DNA of 64,000 bases from Cololabis saira (Eukaryota; Chordata; Actinopteri; Beloniformes; Belonidae): assembly GCF_033807715.1 (NCBI RefSeq), contig NC_084596.1, positions 37,410,879 to 37,474,878 of the forward strand, given 5' to 3'. This document shows, piece after piece, positions 1 to 11,789 of the stretch. Numbering within the stretch: position 1 is the first letter of the stretch; the number at the start of each line of letters is the position of its first letter. The notes below the pieces were generated by a model, which did no database searches, was not told the DNA's origin, and worked only from the letters and a program-made list of their open reading frames with translations. The position numbers were made by a program, and so were the translations under genes.

Positions 1-147
1 GTCTAGCTGACACGATGATAGAGAAAAAAGATCTGCCTTCAATATCCCCTCTAGTTTCATCCACTGACAAAGATGAGCACTACGTCCTCCGTGACATCAC
101 TACATACTTCACTTTGTTAGTAGGGATATACTTCCCCTCTGTCACGG
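1..147 (+). CDS. slc12a5: slc12a5 exon A (partial at window edge)
   Basis: Read from base 3, this encodes the end of the large extracellular loop (EKKDLPSIS) and the start of TM6 ([16 protein letters not shown]), a signature shared by all KCCs. It ends with one base of a split glycine codon before a GTGAGT donor. The 5' splice site of this exon is not in the window or lies at its edge. Confidence 0.9.
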
Positions 148-1035
148 GTGAGTGAATACTTAAATGTCAACGGAGCCCTAAGGGAAAGTTAAATGAGCGG
201 GAAAAAATTACCTAATAACTAATTTGGTAAGTTAGTAGTTTTTTAGCATTGCAAAACAAAGCAATGTGAACAATTAGCATTAAATAGCTGCATTTGTATG
301 TTAATATTTGTATGTTAAATTTAATAAATGCAACACACCTCGATGGTCAGTGATTAATTGTTTTCAATAATCGCGGAGTCAGTGCTAACCCAAATAATCA
401 TGATTATGATGTTTTTCATAACTGAGCAGTCGTTATTTATTGAAAATTCCCATCATTTATCATTTGTACCCATAGAACACAGCTTTGGAGCACAGATTTG
501 ATAAAGACAACTTGAAATATTGTGTAAAAGTTGACCTTACAGTATTAGATTAAAGAAGAGAAGATTAAATCCTAACACAAGCCTTCAACCAACCATAAAC
601 AAAATGCAAAGGGACCAAGAAACAGTGAAACCTAGAGTTTGTCCAGTTGTTTTTGAGAAGCTGGCTGTCAATAACAAGTATGAGTGCTGAACTACGGAAT
701 GAAGAAATGTAAGGATTTAAAAAATAAATAGACTTCACTTTATTTTTCTTTGACTTTGGCACGTGTTAGTTCAGTTTGCTAAGTGAAATCTGTGCCTACA
801 ATGAGCTGCAGTGGAAAGTTGTAGGACAGATCTGAAACGCAGCCCACCCTGTGGGAGAGGAGGGTGGTGTTTAGAGTTATCCAACCCTCACTCAACCAGC
901 TGCTACGAACAAAGATGTAACAAGCTTTTACATGGTATCCTTGCATTATTATGACTAAAACACCCTATCTGTCATAGACATTTCATTAACACCATGAAAA
1001 TTGTTTCAGCTTTTGTAAAAACTGTTCCGTTTCAG

Positions 1036-1134
1036 GTATAATGGCTGGTTCTAACAGGTCTGGGGATCTTAGAGATGCCCAGAGGTCCATCCCAATCGGA
1101 ACTATTCTGGCTATTCTCACCACCTCGTTCATCT
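1036..1134 (+). CDS. slc12a5: slc12a5 exon B (TM6 end to TM7)
   Basis: Encodes [20 protein letters not shown] and [12 protein letters not shown], the very conserved TM6-TM7 region. It ends after the first base of a tyrosine codon. The following intron starts GTATCCTTTA, a U12-type donor, so a simple GT scan could miss this boundary; without splicing the frame reaches a stop just downstream. Confidence 0.92.
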
Positions 1135-1290
1135 GTATCCTTTAGGCTGTTTATTGTGTTTTAAATGTTTTTCTTGCAGTTGATATACCGAACATTAAGA
1201 ACTAATATCTGTATTTGCTTATAAAGGACAATTTGACAGTTAGATATGACAGATCAATGACTACTGTTCCCATCTTAACTTTGTGGCCAG
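1135..1290 (+). other. U12-type intron 1 of slc12a5
   Basis: The donor is GTATCCTTTA, matching the minor-spliceosome consensus RTATCCTTT. Near the 3' end, CATCTTAACT (1271-1280) resembles the TCCTTAAC branch site, 12 bases from the AG. The intron splits a tyrosine codon in phase 1 and is 156 bp. Confidence 0.85.
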
Positions 1291-1348
1291 ATATCTCCTT
1301 TGTTGTCTTGTTTGGCGCTTGTATTGAAGGAGTTGTGCTGAGAGACAA
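1291..1348 (+). CDS. slc12a5: slc12a5 exon C (TM7 end)
   Basis: Encodes Y-ISFVVLFGACIEGVVLRDK, the end of TM7 and the start of the next loop. The acceptor follows a CTTAAC branch motif by about a dozen bases, as expected for the U12 intron upstream. The donor is CAA|GTAAGA. Confidence 0.92.
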
Positions 1349-1388
1349 GTAAGAATATGTTTAGAGTGAAACGCATATATAATGCATA

Positions 1389-1764
1389 CAGGACTGTGTC
1401 AGAAAATTAGAATATTGTGATAAAGTTCTTTATTTTCTGTAATGCAATTTAAAAAAAAAAAAAAAAAAAAATGTCATACATTCTGGATTCATTACAAATC
1501 AACTGAAATATTGCAAGCCTTTTATTATTTTAATATTGCTGATTATGGCTTACAGTTTAAGATTAAGATTCCCAGAATATTCAAATTTTTTGAGATAGGA
1601 TATTTGAGTTTTCTTAAGCTGTAAGCCATGATCAGCAATATTAAAATAATAAAAGGCTTGCAATATTTCAGTTGATTTGTAATGAATCCACAATGTATGA
1701 CATTTTTGTTTTTTTAATTGCATTACAGAAAATCACAATATTCTAATTTTCTGAGACAGTCCTG
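1389..1764. mobile_element. Palindromic TA-flanked MITE, copy 1
   Basis: Ends CAGGACTGTGTCAG and CTGAGACAGTCCTG, flanked by TA on both sides, as expected for Tc1/mariner target duplication. The two halves are nearly perfect inverted copies meeting near 1570, so the element can fold into one long hairpin. It makes up most of the intron between slc12a5 exons C and D. Confidence 0.85.
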
Positions 1765-1883
1765 TATATGAAATTGAAAAAAACCTCAGATTTTGGTCAA
1801 TTTGACCAGACTGCTGTTAGCCAGGTGATTACTATTCTATAAAGAGCAGCACACTCAGTAAACTGTGCTGGGGGGTGTTTCAG

Positions 1884-2058
1884 GTTTGGTGACTCAGTAA
1901 AGAAGAACCCTGTTATTGGGATTCTGGCCTGGCCGTCGCCTTGGGTGATTGTGATTGGCTCATTTTTCTCGTGCTGTGGTGCTGGTCTGCAGAGCCTCAC
2001 TGGCGCCCCTCGGCTGTTGCAAGCAATCGCACGCGATGGCATCATCCCGTTCTTACAG
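1884..2058 (+). CDS. slc12a5: slc12a5 exon D (TM8)
   Basis: Encodes the K-FGD... loop, then [17 protein letters not shown] and [19 protein letters not shown], the conserved TM8 re-entry and TM8-TM9 linker of the cation-chloride cotransporter core. Length 175 nt, ending in phase 0 at CAG|GTAAGT. Confidence 0.93.
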
Positions 2059-2349
2059 GTAAGTGAGCGCTCTAAAGATTTGTTCATCATAGCTCAGAGT
2101 CTTGCATTCTTGCAGCTTCCTACAATGAATGTAACATAACGCCGACCCTTAGACATGGACCGTACAGGTAGAACCGGGGCAGGAGGTAGGATTTTAAGAG
2201 CAGGCAGAGAAATACCCCCTCCTCCTTTAACAGAGTTATGAATGAGACAGAGTAAGTGGACAGAACGATGTAGAGGGATGAAAAGGAGTTTAATTTACGC
2301 CTTACGCCTAATTTATGCCTCATTTATGATCATAATTTATAATAATAAT

Positions 2350-2600
2350 CATAAAAAAAGCTCATAAAAAAACTTTACCAATCAACATTCAGAAAAGATT
2401 TGAAAAAAGAGAAAGCAAGTATAACTTAAAAGGAACAGAGATTTTTAAAAAACCAAGATGCAGAACAAAATTGATGGAACGTTGTGTTTCTGTCAAAGGA
2501 ATCAGTTTATGGAACAATCTGAATAAAGAAAACAAAGAATCCAAATCAAACATTACATTCAAAAGAACAATTAAAGCCTGTATTAAGTAAATATAATGAA
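2350..2600 (+). mobile_element. 5'-truncated LINE 3' end (L2/CR1-like ORF2 tail)
   Basis: One frame reads FEKRESKYNLKGTEIFKKPR, then RCVSVKGISLWNNL and a stop. That is the typical C-terminal end of fish LINE ORF2 (RGV..WN.L pattern). It lies in the exon D-E intron of slc12a5. Confidence 0.6.
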
Positions 2601-2820
2601 ATATGTTAGTTAAGTTTGATTGACATACCCATAGACGGCGGTAATTTTATTTTATTTTAGTTTTTTATTCACTTAGTTGTTGGGTTTTTTTTTTTTTTTT
2701 TTTTTATTTTTAATTTGTTATTTGTGAAGTTATTTCTTGGAAAAAGGGGCAGATCAGATAAGATAATTTACCGGTAAGAACATTTGTATTTGTATTGAAT
2801 TGTTTTATTTTTTGAATTAA

Positions 2821-3343
2821 AGGAGCCGTCTGTAAGAAATGTCCAAAACTGGTACTGCAGTCACTTTCAAAATATTGTTGAGCGGCGTGTACCCTCCCCC
2901 TCCTCCCCCCGACCAGAGGTTGCCAGGTAGGCTGCAGAATGCAGCAGGAACGTAGGCTGCCATGGCTGCCATAATTAGAGCCGAGCTGGCAACCCGGATG
3001 CTGAAACAATACTGACTTGGTGATTGGGAGATAGGTGGAGGGTGGAGCTTCAGAAACAATACTGACTTGGTGATTGGGAGATAGGTGGAGGGTGGAGCTT
3101 CAGAAACAATACTGACTTGGTGATTGGGAGATAGGTGGAGGGTGGAGCTTCAGGCCAAAACAAAAAATGACAACATAAACATCAGTTGAGGGCTGCAACT
3201 CCTCTTTTTAAACTGGAATATCCTGGCTTGAGTGCTGTTGTCAGTGACATAAGTATTTGAAATGAACATGATTTTTAAATGTCTGTTGACATATCGGGGT
3301 CATTTTATGATTTGTTTTATTATTGCTCTTACATACAGCTCCT
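2821..3343. mobile_element. Non-autonomous DNA transposon with TTAA target duplication
   Basis: Inverted ends AGGAGCCGTCTGTAAGA and TCTTACATACAGCTCCT are flanked by TTAA on both sides (2817-2820, 3344-3347). TTAA duplication is typical of piggyBac and Kolobok elements; the family is not determined. It contains a 50-bp tandem repeat. Confidence 0.7.
3003..3152 (+). repeat. 50-bp tandem repeat, three copies
   Basis: Three nearly identical 50-bp units begin GAAACAATACTGACTTGGTG at 3003, 3053 and 3103. They lie inside the TTAA-flanked element. Confidence 0.95.
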
Positions 3344-3710
3344 TTAAATAATAAATAAAATAAATAAATAAAATTAAAAAAAAAATAATAATAATAATTT
3401 CTTTATTTTTACATAATAACAAAAATGTTATAATAATTTTCATTATTCCATTGGACAAATGCTGGGAACATTTCAGTGATTTATCAGCCCAATTGATCGA
3501 ATATTCATGTATAAAATGTATAGAGTAGTTTCAACTTTCCCATCTGAATTTTCCTTCCAAAGTTTTTTTTCTCTTCACAGTTCTCCCACTGTAACCAGGA
3601 ATTGTTTGGGATTTTTCTTTCAAAGTGATTGTAATAATAATTTTGCTTTCCAGTAAAACCTAACAGAACCTTGCATTGACTCTGACCAAGTTAAAAGAAA
3701 TGTACCATAA

Positions 3711-3881
<171 letters not shown>

Positions 3882-3889
3882 TGACATGA

Positions 3890-4057
<168 letters not shown>

Positions 4058-4152
4058 TGAGAACAATCTTAAATAATTGTGCAACAAAATGTATTCCCAC
4101 ATGTTTTTTATGTCTCGGTATATCATTACAACAATGTATTTGTTTACTGTAG

Positions 4153-4272
4153 GACCTTATCCTTCTTGGGAATGAGTCTCTGTCTCTCCCTCATGTTTGT
4201 CTCCTCCTGGTACTACGCGCTGGTCGCCATCATGATAGCTGGCTGTATCTACAAATACATTGAGTACAGAGG
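4153..4272 (+). CDS. slc12a5: slc12a5 exon G (TM11-TM12)
   Basis: Encodes [20 protein letters not shown] and [21 protein letters not shown], the last two membrane helices. The donor GG|GTGAGT lies eight bases before the end of a hAT transposon (4281). Confidence 0.93.
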
Positions 4273-4280
4273 GTGAGTTT

Positions 4281-5018
4281 AAGAGGTGTCAAAAGTATTC
4301 ATATTCATTACTCAGGTAGAAGTATAGATACTAGAGTTTAAAAATACTCCTGTAGAAGTTGAAGTATCAACTCAAGTTTTTTACTCAAGTAAAAGTAGAA
4401 AAGTACTGGTTTCAAAACTACTTAAAGTATAAAAGTAAAAGTAATGTAAGGGGGGAAAAAGCCATTAAGGACAAAAGCCATTGAAAATGAATGCATCTTA
4501 GTATAATGCAAATATATTAAAGAACCATATATGTGTACTATTGAGCATTAACATGTGTTTCAGAGAGCAGCAGATATGATGACTAGTTGCCTATAAGTAT
4601 TGTAATGGTGCAAAAAGTCAAACTTCAGAGGCATGTTATCATTTATCCTAACATTTATTGGAATGTACATCCAAGTTTATTTGCAGAAATCTGAGGGAAC
4701 TGATGTAAGAACAAAACTGGACAAGAACATCTGAAACAACCACAACCAAATTCACTCTATCCGGATGGAGCAATTTAACTGGATAGTTTTTTTTTTTTTT
4801 TTTTTTGATAGTTTTTTTTTAAAGGCCGAAATGAAATAGAGTAACGAGGCTGTTTTTTAAAATGTAAGGAGTAAAAAGTACAGATAATTGCATGAAAATG
4901 TAAGGAGTAAAAGTAAAAAGTCGTCGGAAAAATAATTACTCCAGTGAAGTATAGATAACCAAAATGTCTACTTAAGTAAGGTAACGAAGTATTTGTACTT
5001 CGTTACTTGACACCTCTG
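4281..5018. mobile_element. hAT non-autonomous element, CAGAGGTGTC family, copy 1
   Basis: Ends (A)AGAGGTGTCAAAAG and TACTTGACACCTCTG match the better preserved copies at 35423 and 48217, which have perfect 8-bp target duplications. No duplication is visible here. The left end lies eight bases after the exon G splice donor. Confidence 0.85.
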
Positions 5019-5195
5019 CATTTCGGTAGTATGAGTGAATGCTTTCACGTGAAATAACAGTCATGCTTTGGTGATGACTTCAACACAAGTTTTATCAAAA
5101 ACTCTGGGATTTGTTTTACTGCCTGAAGGGAACATTTGAGCTCCCAAAGTCAGGAGAAAGGAGTGAAACGGTTTGTTTGGGACATTTTGTTGCAG

Positions 5196-5300
5196 GGCGG
5201 TGAAGGAATGGGGTGACGGGATCCGAGGTCTGTCCTTAAATGCAGCACGTTACGCTCTCATCCGCCTGGAGGAATCACCACTGCACACCAAAAACTGGAG
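5196..5300 (+). CDS. slc12a5: slc12a5 exon H (start of cytosolic C-terminus)
   Basis: Encodes [20 protein letters not shown] and [15 protein letters not shown]. This is the first part of the large cytosolic regulatory domain after TM12. The donor is AG|GTGGGA. Confidence 0.93.
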
Positions 5301-5863
5301 GTGGGAGTTTCTCCAGCATGCACTCAACTTTCCAACTTTTCACCAATTTTTTAATATTTATTTGTTTAATTATTTATTATTTTAGAACAGCTCCATAACA
5401 CCAGATGTATCATATTCCGATAACCTCTTAAAAAATAGGAATAAGGATTGTTGGGGCAAGTTAATAAAATGTTTGATGTAATCAAATATGATACAAAAAG
5501 TACTAAAAACATAAAATAAAATTAAGTACATTTTGTGAAACATGTGAAATTCAAAAAGCTTTAATATTCAATGTATTACATGCCAGGTTTTACAGATGTA
5601 ATCAGCAGTTCAGATATTTATTATTTGCAGGTTTATCTCATTATCACACGATCTGTCTCTTGACATCTGTTATCGGATATAATAGTCATTTTTATACTGA
5701 TGGTACAAGACCTAAATGCAAGGGAGCCCTCCCAGAACCTTCCCAGCACAAAAGTACTCCACCTGTATTTGTTGCAGATTTCTCACTTCAGAAAACCTAG
5801 TTTTATTATGTATGCATGTTCAGTTTTTGGCCCATATTAAACTAAATTCCTCCCTGTCGTCAG

Positions 5864-6032
5864 GCCACAGCTGTTGGTGCTGTGCAAGCTGGACTCGGAC
5901 CTGGCAGTGAAGCATCCTCGTCTCCTGTCCTTTACCACGCAGCTCAAAGCAGGGAAGGGCCTGACCATCGTCTGCTCAGTCCTGGAGGGCACGTTCATGA
6001 CCTGCAAGAAGGACGCCAAGACTGGAGAGGAG
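5864..6032 (+). CDS. slc12a5: slc12a5 exon I
   Basis: Encodes [20 protein letters not shown], then [17 protein letters not shown] and CSVLEGTF. The [16 protein letters not shown] block is a hallmark of the KCC C-terminal domain. It ends in phase 0 before GTTTGT. Confidence 0.93.
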
Positions 6033-6165
6033 GTTTGTAGAACTGTTCGGTCATCTGCGCTCAATACCAAGCTCACGTAGTGTGTTAAATGTGACCATTT
6101 TTCATTTATGATTATTTTATTTTTGGAAGTTCAACTTCAATACAAAAGAAAAGACACAATAAATA

Positions 6166-6509
6166 TAGGACTGTCTCAGAAAATTAGAATATTGTGATAA
6201 AGTCCTTTATTTTCTGTAATGCAATTAAAAAAACAAAAAAAAATAATTACAAATCAACTGAAATATTGCAAGCCTTTTATTATTTTAATATTGATGATTA
6301 TGGCTTACAGAATATTCCCAGAATATTCTAATGTTTTGAGATAGGATATTTGAGTTTTCTTAAGCTGTAAACCATAATCAGCAATATTAAAATAATAAAA
6401 GGCTTGCAATATTTCAGTTGATTTGTAATTATTTTTTTTTGTTTTTTTAATTGCATTACAGAAAATAAAGGACTTTATCACAATATTCTAATTTTCTGAG
6501 ACAGTCCTG
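6166..6509. mobile_element. Palindromic TA-flanked MITE, copy 2
   Basis: Same family as 1389-1764, here in the exon I-J intron of slc12a5. The first terminal C is lost, and the central part is shorter. Confidence 0.85.
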
Positions 6510-8094
6510 TATATAAAAACACAACAGTCAAAATAATAATCAAATCCAGTTTGAGACACTTACGTTATCCAACATGGATGGGCAAACTTGTACAAATTCA
6601 CTTCACGATTTACTCTTCTGGGGCTTTAAACCTATTTTTTTTAACCATCAACAACACATAACTTACAGACACACTTCATTGACTGTGTAAACAATAAGTT
6701 GGAGAAGAAAGCAAGTGCTGCCAATCCTTCTTGTCCTCAGCATCAACTCTTATGAAGTCTGCATTTAATCACCCTGAAACTCCCTACATGCACAGGAGCT
6801 AAGTCATTATGAGCAATCTGCAGCAACCATTATTTCCTGCTGAGTTTATGTCCTGCTTTCACTTGTGCAGGCATGCTCAGTAATCATGGATGGCCGCGTG
6901 TACGCTGATGTCATTTGCACAGAGATCCTTTATGACATGGAGTTGAAATGCTAATGTAGCTGCAGTTTAGTTTCCATCAGTCCTTCTTCATTTTATAACA
7001 TTGTTTTAAAATGAGAAGAGGTGTTCGCTTTCCAATCTAAATATTTTTGAATTTTTGGCCTTTAGAAAAGCAAATCAGCACAGTTTACCATTAAATGTGG
7101 GCCATTCATTTTCAAGTCATGCTGAGACTGACATTTCTACCCTAATGTAGCAGCGTCAGCTGTATTCATCTGAAAACAGGTTGTGAAAATAGTAAGTATT
7201 TTACAAAAGGTCTTGGTTGTGGTTACGTTTATTTGACTTTGATTCTGTTTTTGCTCGTGCTCTTTTATTATTCTTACATGTGTTTCATATTTATTTAACT
7301 TTTATTTTGAAATACTGTCCCTCCTCTGTTTTCCCTGCTGTACACCCGAGTTTCATTATACATTGAGTATTTGAGAGTGTGTACATGTTTTGTCTTGTCT
7401 TTCTTCCCTTTCTGTCACTCTCTCTACTTTTGCCTGTTGTGATTGTTTCCGTCATGGCTCCATTCTGCCTCCAGCAAGTCTCACTTCATTTGGATTTTTT
7501 TCCCTGGGCTGGATTTCCTGCCGCACTTGCACCTTTTTGTTAATTGTGTGAGGATGTAAACACATGAAGACACTGATGATGTGATAATATGTTTTAACCG
7601 CTGTCTGACAGACTAGACAGTAAGGTTACACACATCACCTCTCTGATCCCTGAGCGCTATCATGGTATGAATGCATCCAGGAAGGATGCAAAAAAAGGAA
7701 TGTTTTGTTGGACACGAGAATAACTGGTGCCATGTTTTTGCCTTTAAATATGTTTAAAGGTATGAAAACATTAAAGTGTTAGGTTATAATTGCATAAATT
7801 GTCTATATTTCATTACTTTATATACTGTCTTGCGGTTACATTTGCAAAAAATGCTAAAAACCAAATGCTCAAAAATTAAAAACCTAAATAGACCGAAAAT
7901 GGAACAAATAAAAATGGAATGTGGGAAAAAATAAAACCGATTTCATCCGTCTCTGTTTCCTCCCTGGATCTGTTTGGTAATTCTGACCCACATGATGTTT
8001 CTGAAAGCAGTTCTATCAGCATTCTGGGAGCTGATTGGTCCTTACAGCATCATTAGCTGCCAATACTTGCTGTTTAATCTCAATATAATACTAG

Positions 8095-8278
8095 TAGTAA
8101 TATTTTGCATAACTACAGTCATATAATTCATGCAACAGCTCAAAAAACAGTTTTAATAACACTAACCCAAATCAATATCGGAATCGAATCGGATCGAATC
8201 AAATCATGATAATCGATTCTGAATCTTAAGAATCGGAATCGAATCGATTCTTGACATTTGAATCGATCCCCAGCCCTA
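8095..8278. mobile_element. Truncated hAT copy, TAGGGCTGG.ATCGATTC family
   Basis: The right end (ATCGATTCTTGACATTTGAA then TCGATCCCCAGCCCTA) matches the full copies at 14786 and 38394. The left boundary is uncertain. Confidence 0.7.
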
Positions 8279-8358
8279 CTTTTAACAGTTATTTCATGTG
8301 TAAAACATTTGTCATCTGTTCAACATGTTTTTTTTTCTCCTTTCTTCTACACCTGCAG

Positions 8359-8554
8359 AACTTGAAAGCAGCTATGAGTGCTGAGCGGACCAAGGGTTTC
8401 TCTCACGTGGTGGTGGCATCCAACCTGCGAGACGGTTTCTCCATACTAATCCAGTCTGCAGGACTGGGAGGGATGAAACACAACGCCGTCCTGATGGCCT
8501 GGCCAGCTGGCTGGAAACAAGCCCGCGGCTCCTTAGCGAGGAGAAACTTCATAG
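8359..8554 (+). CDS. slc12a5: slc12a5 exon J
   Basis: Encodes NLKAAMSAERTKGFSHVVVA, SNLRDGFSILIQSAGLGGMK and HNAVLMAWPAGWKQ. A truncated hAT copy ends about 80 bp before its acceptor. Confidence 0.93.
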
Positions 8555-8951
8555 GTAAATTACAGAGTGCCATCCAGAGTGCAGATAAATCCCAGCAGAC
8601 AACTCCCAGGCATCAAGAGGTGTAACTACCACCTTCTGATGCCATGTCAGAGTTCTGTAACCTGCAATGAAGGAATTATGTGTTTAAGTAATGTCTCATA
8701 AACTAAACTCTTCACTATAACTGTTACAATAGATTCATATTGTCAGTAAAAAATATTAATATTTTCTGATCAAATGTGTATCCTAGCAACCGTCCTGTTG
8801 TGCTAGATTTTAACATGATTTAAGAGATTTCAATGACACAAAGAAGTTGTAAAGACGTAAACACCTTTATCTCCGAAATTGACTAATGGGTTGTGCTTAT
8901 TGCAGGAACATCTCAAGCATCCCAACATTGCTCTTTTCTGTTTCCCTCCAG

Positions 8952-9121
8952 AGACAGTGAGAGAGACGACAGCGGCACAGCAGGCTCTGCTGGTTGCAAA
9001 GAACATTGACCATTTCCCCAACAACCAGGAGCGTTTAAAGGAGGGTACTATTGATGTGTGGTGGATCGTACACGACGGCGGACTGCTCATGTTGCTGCCT
9101 TTTCTTCTTACTCAGCACAAG
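8952..9121 (+). CDS. slc12a5: slc12a5 exon K
   Basis: Encodes [19 protein letters not shown], then [19 protein letters not shown], the most conserved stretch of the C-terminal domain. The donor AAG|GTGTGT is followed after about 200 bp by a hAT element. Confidence 0.93.
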
Positions 9122-9325
9122 GTGTGTGTTCAACGTGACTTTTCGGTGATTTAATAGAAAATTGTTTTAAATTTTAGGCATTTATTACAAAAACATGTAT
9201 TTCCTTGTGCTATATATTGCATAGTGTTCAAAACCCTTTTAACCAATTTGGACAGATACAGTGTAGTGGCAGGGAGTGTTCACTGACTGTTTGGTGCGGC
9301 TTGGAGATGACTGATTTCTTTAGAC

Positions 9326-9921
9326 CAGGGGTCGGCAACCCAAAATGTTGAAAGAGCCATGTTGGACCAAAAACACAAAAAACAAATATGTCTGGAGCCG
9401 CAAAAAATGAAAAGTCTTGTATAAGCCTTAGAATGAAGGCAACACATGCTGCATGTATCTATATTAGTTAGAACTTTTTTTTTCATTATGCACTTTGAGA
9501 AAAAAGTCGAAATGTCTAGAAAAAAGTCGAAATGTTGAGAAAAAAGTCGAAATGTTGAGAAAAAAGTTGAAATGTTGAGAAAAAAGTTGAAATGCTGAGA
9601 AAAACAGTCAAAATGTCGAGATTAATGTTGAAGTACAATCTCGAGAAAAAAGTCGAAATGTTGAGAAAAAAGTTGAAATGTTGAGAAAAAAGTTGAAATG
9701 TCGAGAAAAAAGTCGAAATGTTGAGAGAAAAAAGTCAAAATGTTGAGAAAAAAAAGGACCGGAAAAAGAAGAAGAAAAGAGAAAAAAAGGAAAAAAGAAG
9801 AAAAAAAGGAAAAAAAGAAAGGAAAAAAAAAGGTCAAACATTTTTGAAAAAGCTCCAGGTGCCACTAGGGCGGCGCCAAAGAGCTGCATGCAACTCTAGA
9901 GCCGCGGGTTGCCGACCCCTG
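9326..9921. mobile_element. hAT non-autonomous element, CAGGGGTCGGCAACC family, copy 1
   Basis: Inverted ends CAGGGGTCGGCAACC and GGTTGCCGACCCCTG are flanked by CTTTAGAC and CCTTAGAC, an 8-bp duplication with one mismatch. The interior is a GAGAAAAAAGTCGAAATG minisatellite. It lies in the exon K-L intron of slc12a5. Confidence 0.93.
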
Positions 9922-9991
9922 CCTTAGACGGATCACTTCCAGGATGTGGTACTGGTCCACCAGCAGATGATGCTCATGCTGGTCTTCTCAG

Positions 9992-10123
9992 GTCTGGAGG
10001 AAGTGCAACATGCGGATCTTCACCGTGGCCCAGATGGATGACAACTCCATCCAGATGAAGAAAGACCTCCAGATGTTTCTGTACCATCTACGCCTGGATG
10101 CAGTGGTGGAGGTGGTGGAGATG
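9992..10123 (+). CDS. slc12a5: slc12a5 exon L
   Basis: Encodes [37 protein letters not shown] and VVEVVEM. Length is exactly 44 codons. The hAT element 9326-9921 ends 70 bp before its acceptor. Confidence 0.94.
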
Positions 10124-10273
10124 GTGAGACTGCTTACACTTATTTATTTGTATCTTATGCTCGTCAGAACTATTTACTACAGTATTTGTGGGTGTCATAT
10201 TACTACTGAACCACATTTTATGATCTGGTAATGTCACATATTTGTGAAGCTGATGTTCTGCTTGTTCATGTAG

Positions 10274-10381
10274 CATGACAGTGATATCTCAGCATTCACA
10301 TATGAGAAGACACTGGTGATGGAGCAGAGATCGCAAATGCTCAAACAGATGCAGCTGTCCCGGACTGAGAGGGAAAGAGAG
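10274..10381 (+). CDS. slc12a5: slc12a5 exon M (first WNK-SPAK threonine site)
   Basis: Encodes [20 protein letters not shown] and [16 protein letters not shown] (36 codons). The threonine in [10 protein letters not shown] corresponds to the KCC2 site commonly numbered T906, an inhibitory phosphorylation site of the WNK-SPAK/OSR1 pathway. The numbering comes from general knowledge of the family. Confidence 0.92.
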
Positions 10382-10657
10382 GTATGATATATACATACAA
10401 CACGTCAGACCAAAAAATATTAAAATGTGCAACATTATGCTGTCTAAATGCTGTAAAACATATTTTTTTAAGATTTTAAGATTACATGTAATATCACATT
10501 TAAAGTATGATGTGAAGTATAATGTCAAACAAACCAGTGTTTCATACAACCCTCCCGATCTGAAAAAGAAAAAAGTCCCCCTGGTTATTTTTGTGTGTGT
10601 TTTTTTTGTTTTTTGTAAAACATTTGAACTCGTTTCCATAATCCTGCATTGGATCAG

Positions 10658-10759
10658 ATTCAAAGCATCACTGATGTATCTCGCGGCTCCATAAAGAGGA
10701 GGAAGTGGTCTGGTGTTGATGCCTCACCCCATAACACTCAGAGCATACCAGAGGATGAG
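10658..10759 (+). CDS. slc12a5: slc12a5 exon N (KCC2-type SRGSIKRR segment)
   Basis: Encodes IQSITDVSRGSIKRRKW followed by a diverged SGVDASPHNTQSIPEDE (34 codons). The SRGSI serine matches the PKC-regulated serine of mammalian KCC2 (S940), which controls surface stability. This exon is the best single argument for KCC2 over KCC1, KCC3 or KCC4. Confidence 0.85.
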
Positions 10760-11789
10760 GTAGCAACCAGAATCCTTGTAGCAACCATCCGCTGCTCCAC
10801 TCATTTGTCATTCCATACTTCATCATAATCCATCCATACCCTGGGAAATGCTTACACAATGCTGCCAACGGCAGCTGAGCTCAGTAGGAGGACTTAGTCA
10901 GCTCGGTCAGATCTCCAAAACCAGTCCCTGCTTAGCTCCTGGTCTCCCTCCTGAATATGTTGCAGTCGGACCCTCAACGATGAAAAGCTGCCACTAGAGG
11001 ATGACAAAGTCTTCACTGAACAGCTTTATATGTGCACAAGAAACTGAAAGTTGCAGCAGTTATTTTCCACCTGCTATGGCTGCAAACCATTCGCTCCCAA
11101 AGTTTAACTACAGTTTGTAGTCCTGCAAACTGATCCACAGACAACAGAAACAAAAACTGAAGATATTTATACCAACATGTTTGATGTTGGGTCATGCTTT
11201 TCGAACCCCGAACCCACTATTCCTCTCTGCTTTTGCAGTTTTTCACCTTTTGAGCTGCATATTTGCTGATATGGACGAAGGCATGCGTCATTACTTAAAA
11301 CTAACATCCAGTCTCTACGTGGTTGTTGCAGTGGGACATGCACAGCAGTGCTGGTCTCAGTGTCACTGTCATTGCTGGCATTTACAGTGATTCCACGGCT
11401 GCAAGAGGGAGATATCTGACCTGTGCTGATCCCTTCTGGCTGGTTTTATTTTTTGTTTTTGTCATGGTTCGGCGCTCCGACAACAGGCCTGAGCTCCGAT
11501 GGCAGACCGCCTGCTGAGTCACCTTTCATCAATCCTGTGATGGTCTGATTTCCATTGCTCTCTCGGATTTGTAGATACATATGACAGCAGTGTTTCATGC
11601 ACTGACAGATATGAATCATTCCATTAAAGGTGTAAAACCTAATGCCGGATCTGTCAACTTCAGCAGCCCCTGTAGGGAGAAGGAACCCCAGATTGGGGTC
11701 TCAAGCATGTAGAACAAAAACTTTTAAACATTTTTTTGTATTATTTGTCTGTTTCACTTTATATTTTTCCCATTAACACAAAAGAGAAC

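Noticed and set aside
9608..9927. Open frames on both strands rich in Lys or Phe
   Set aside because: They are translations of the GAGAAAAAAGTC minisatellite inside a hAT element.
11331..11520. Possible extra slc12a5 exon between exons N and O
   Set aside because: The exon N and O phases already join, and the frame has no similarity to cotransporter sequence.
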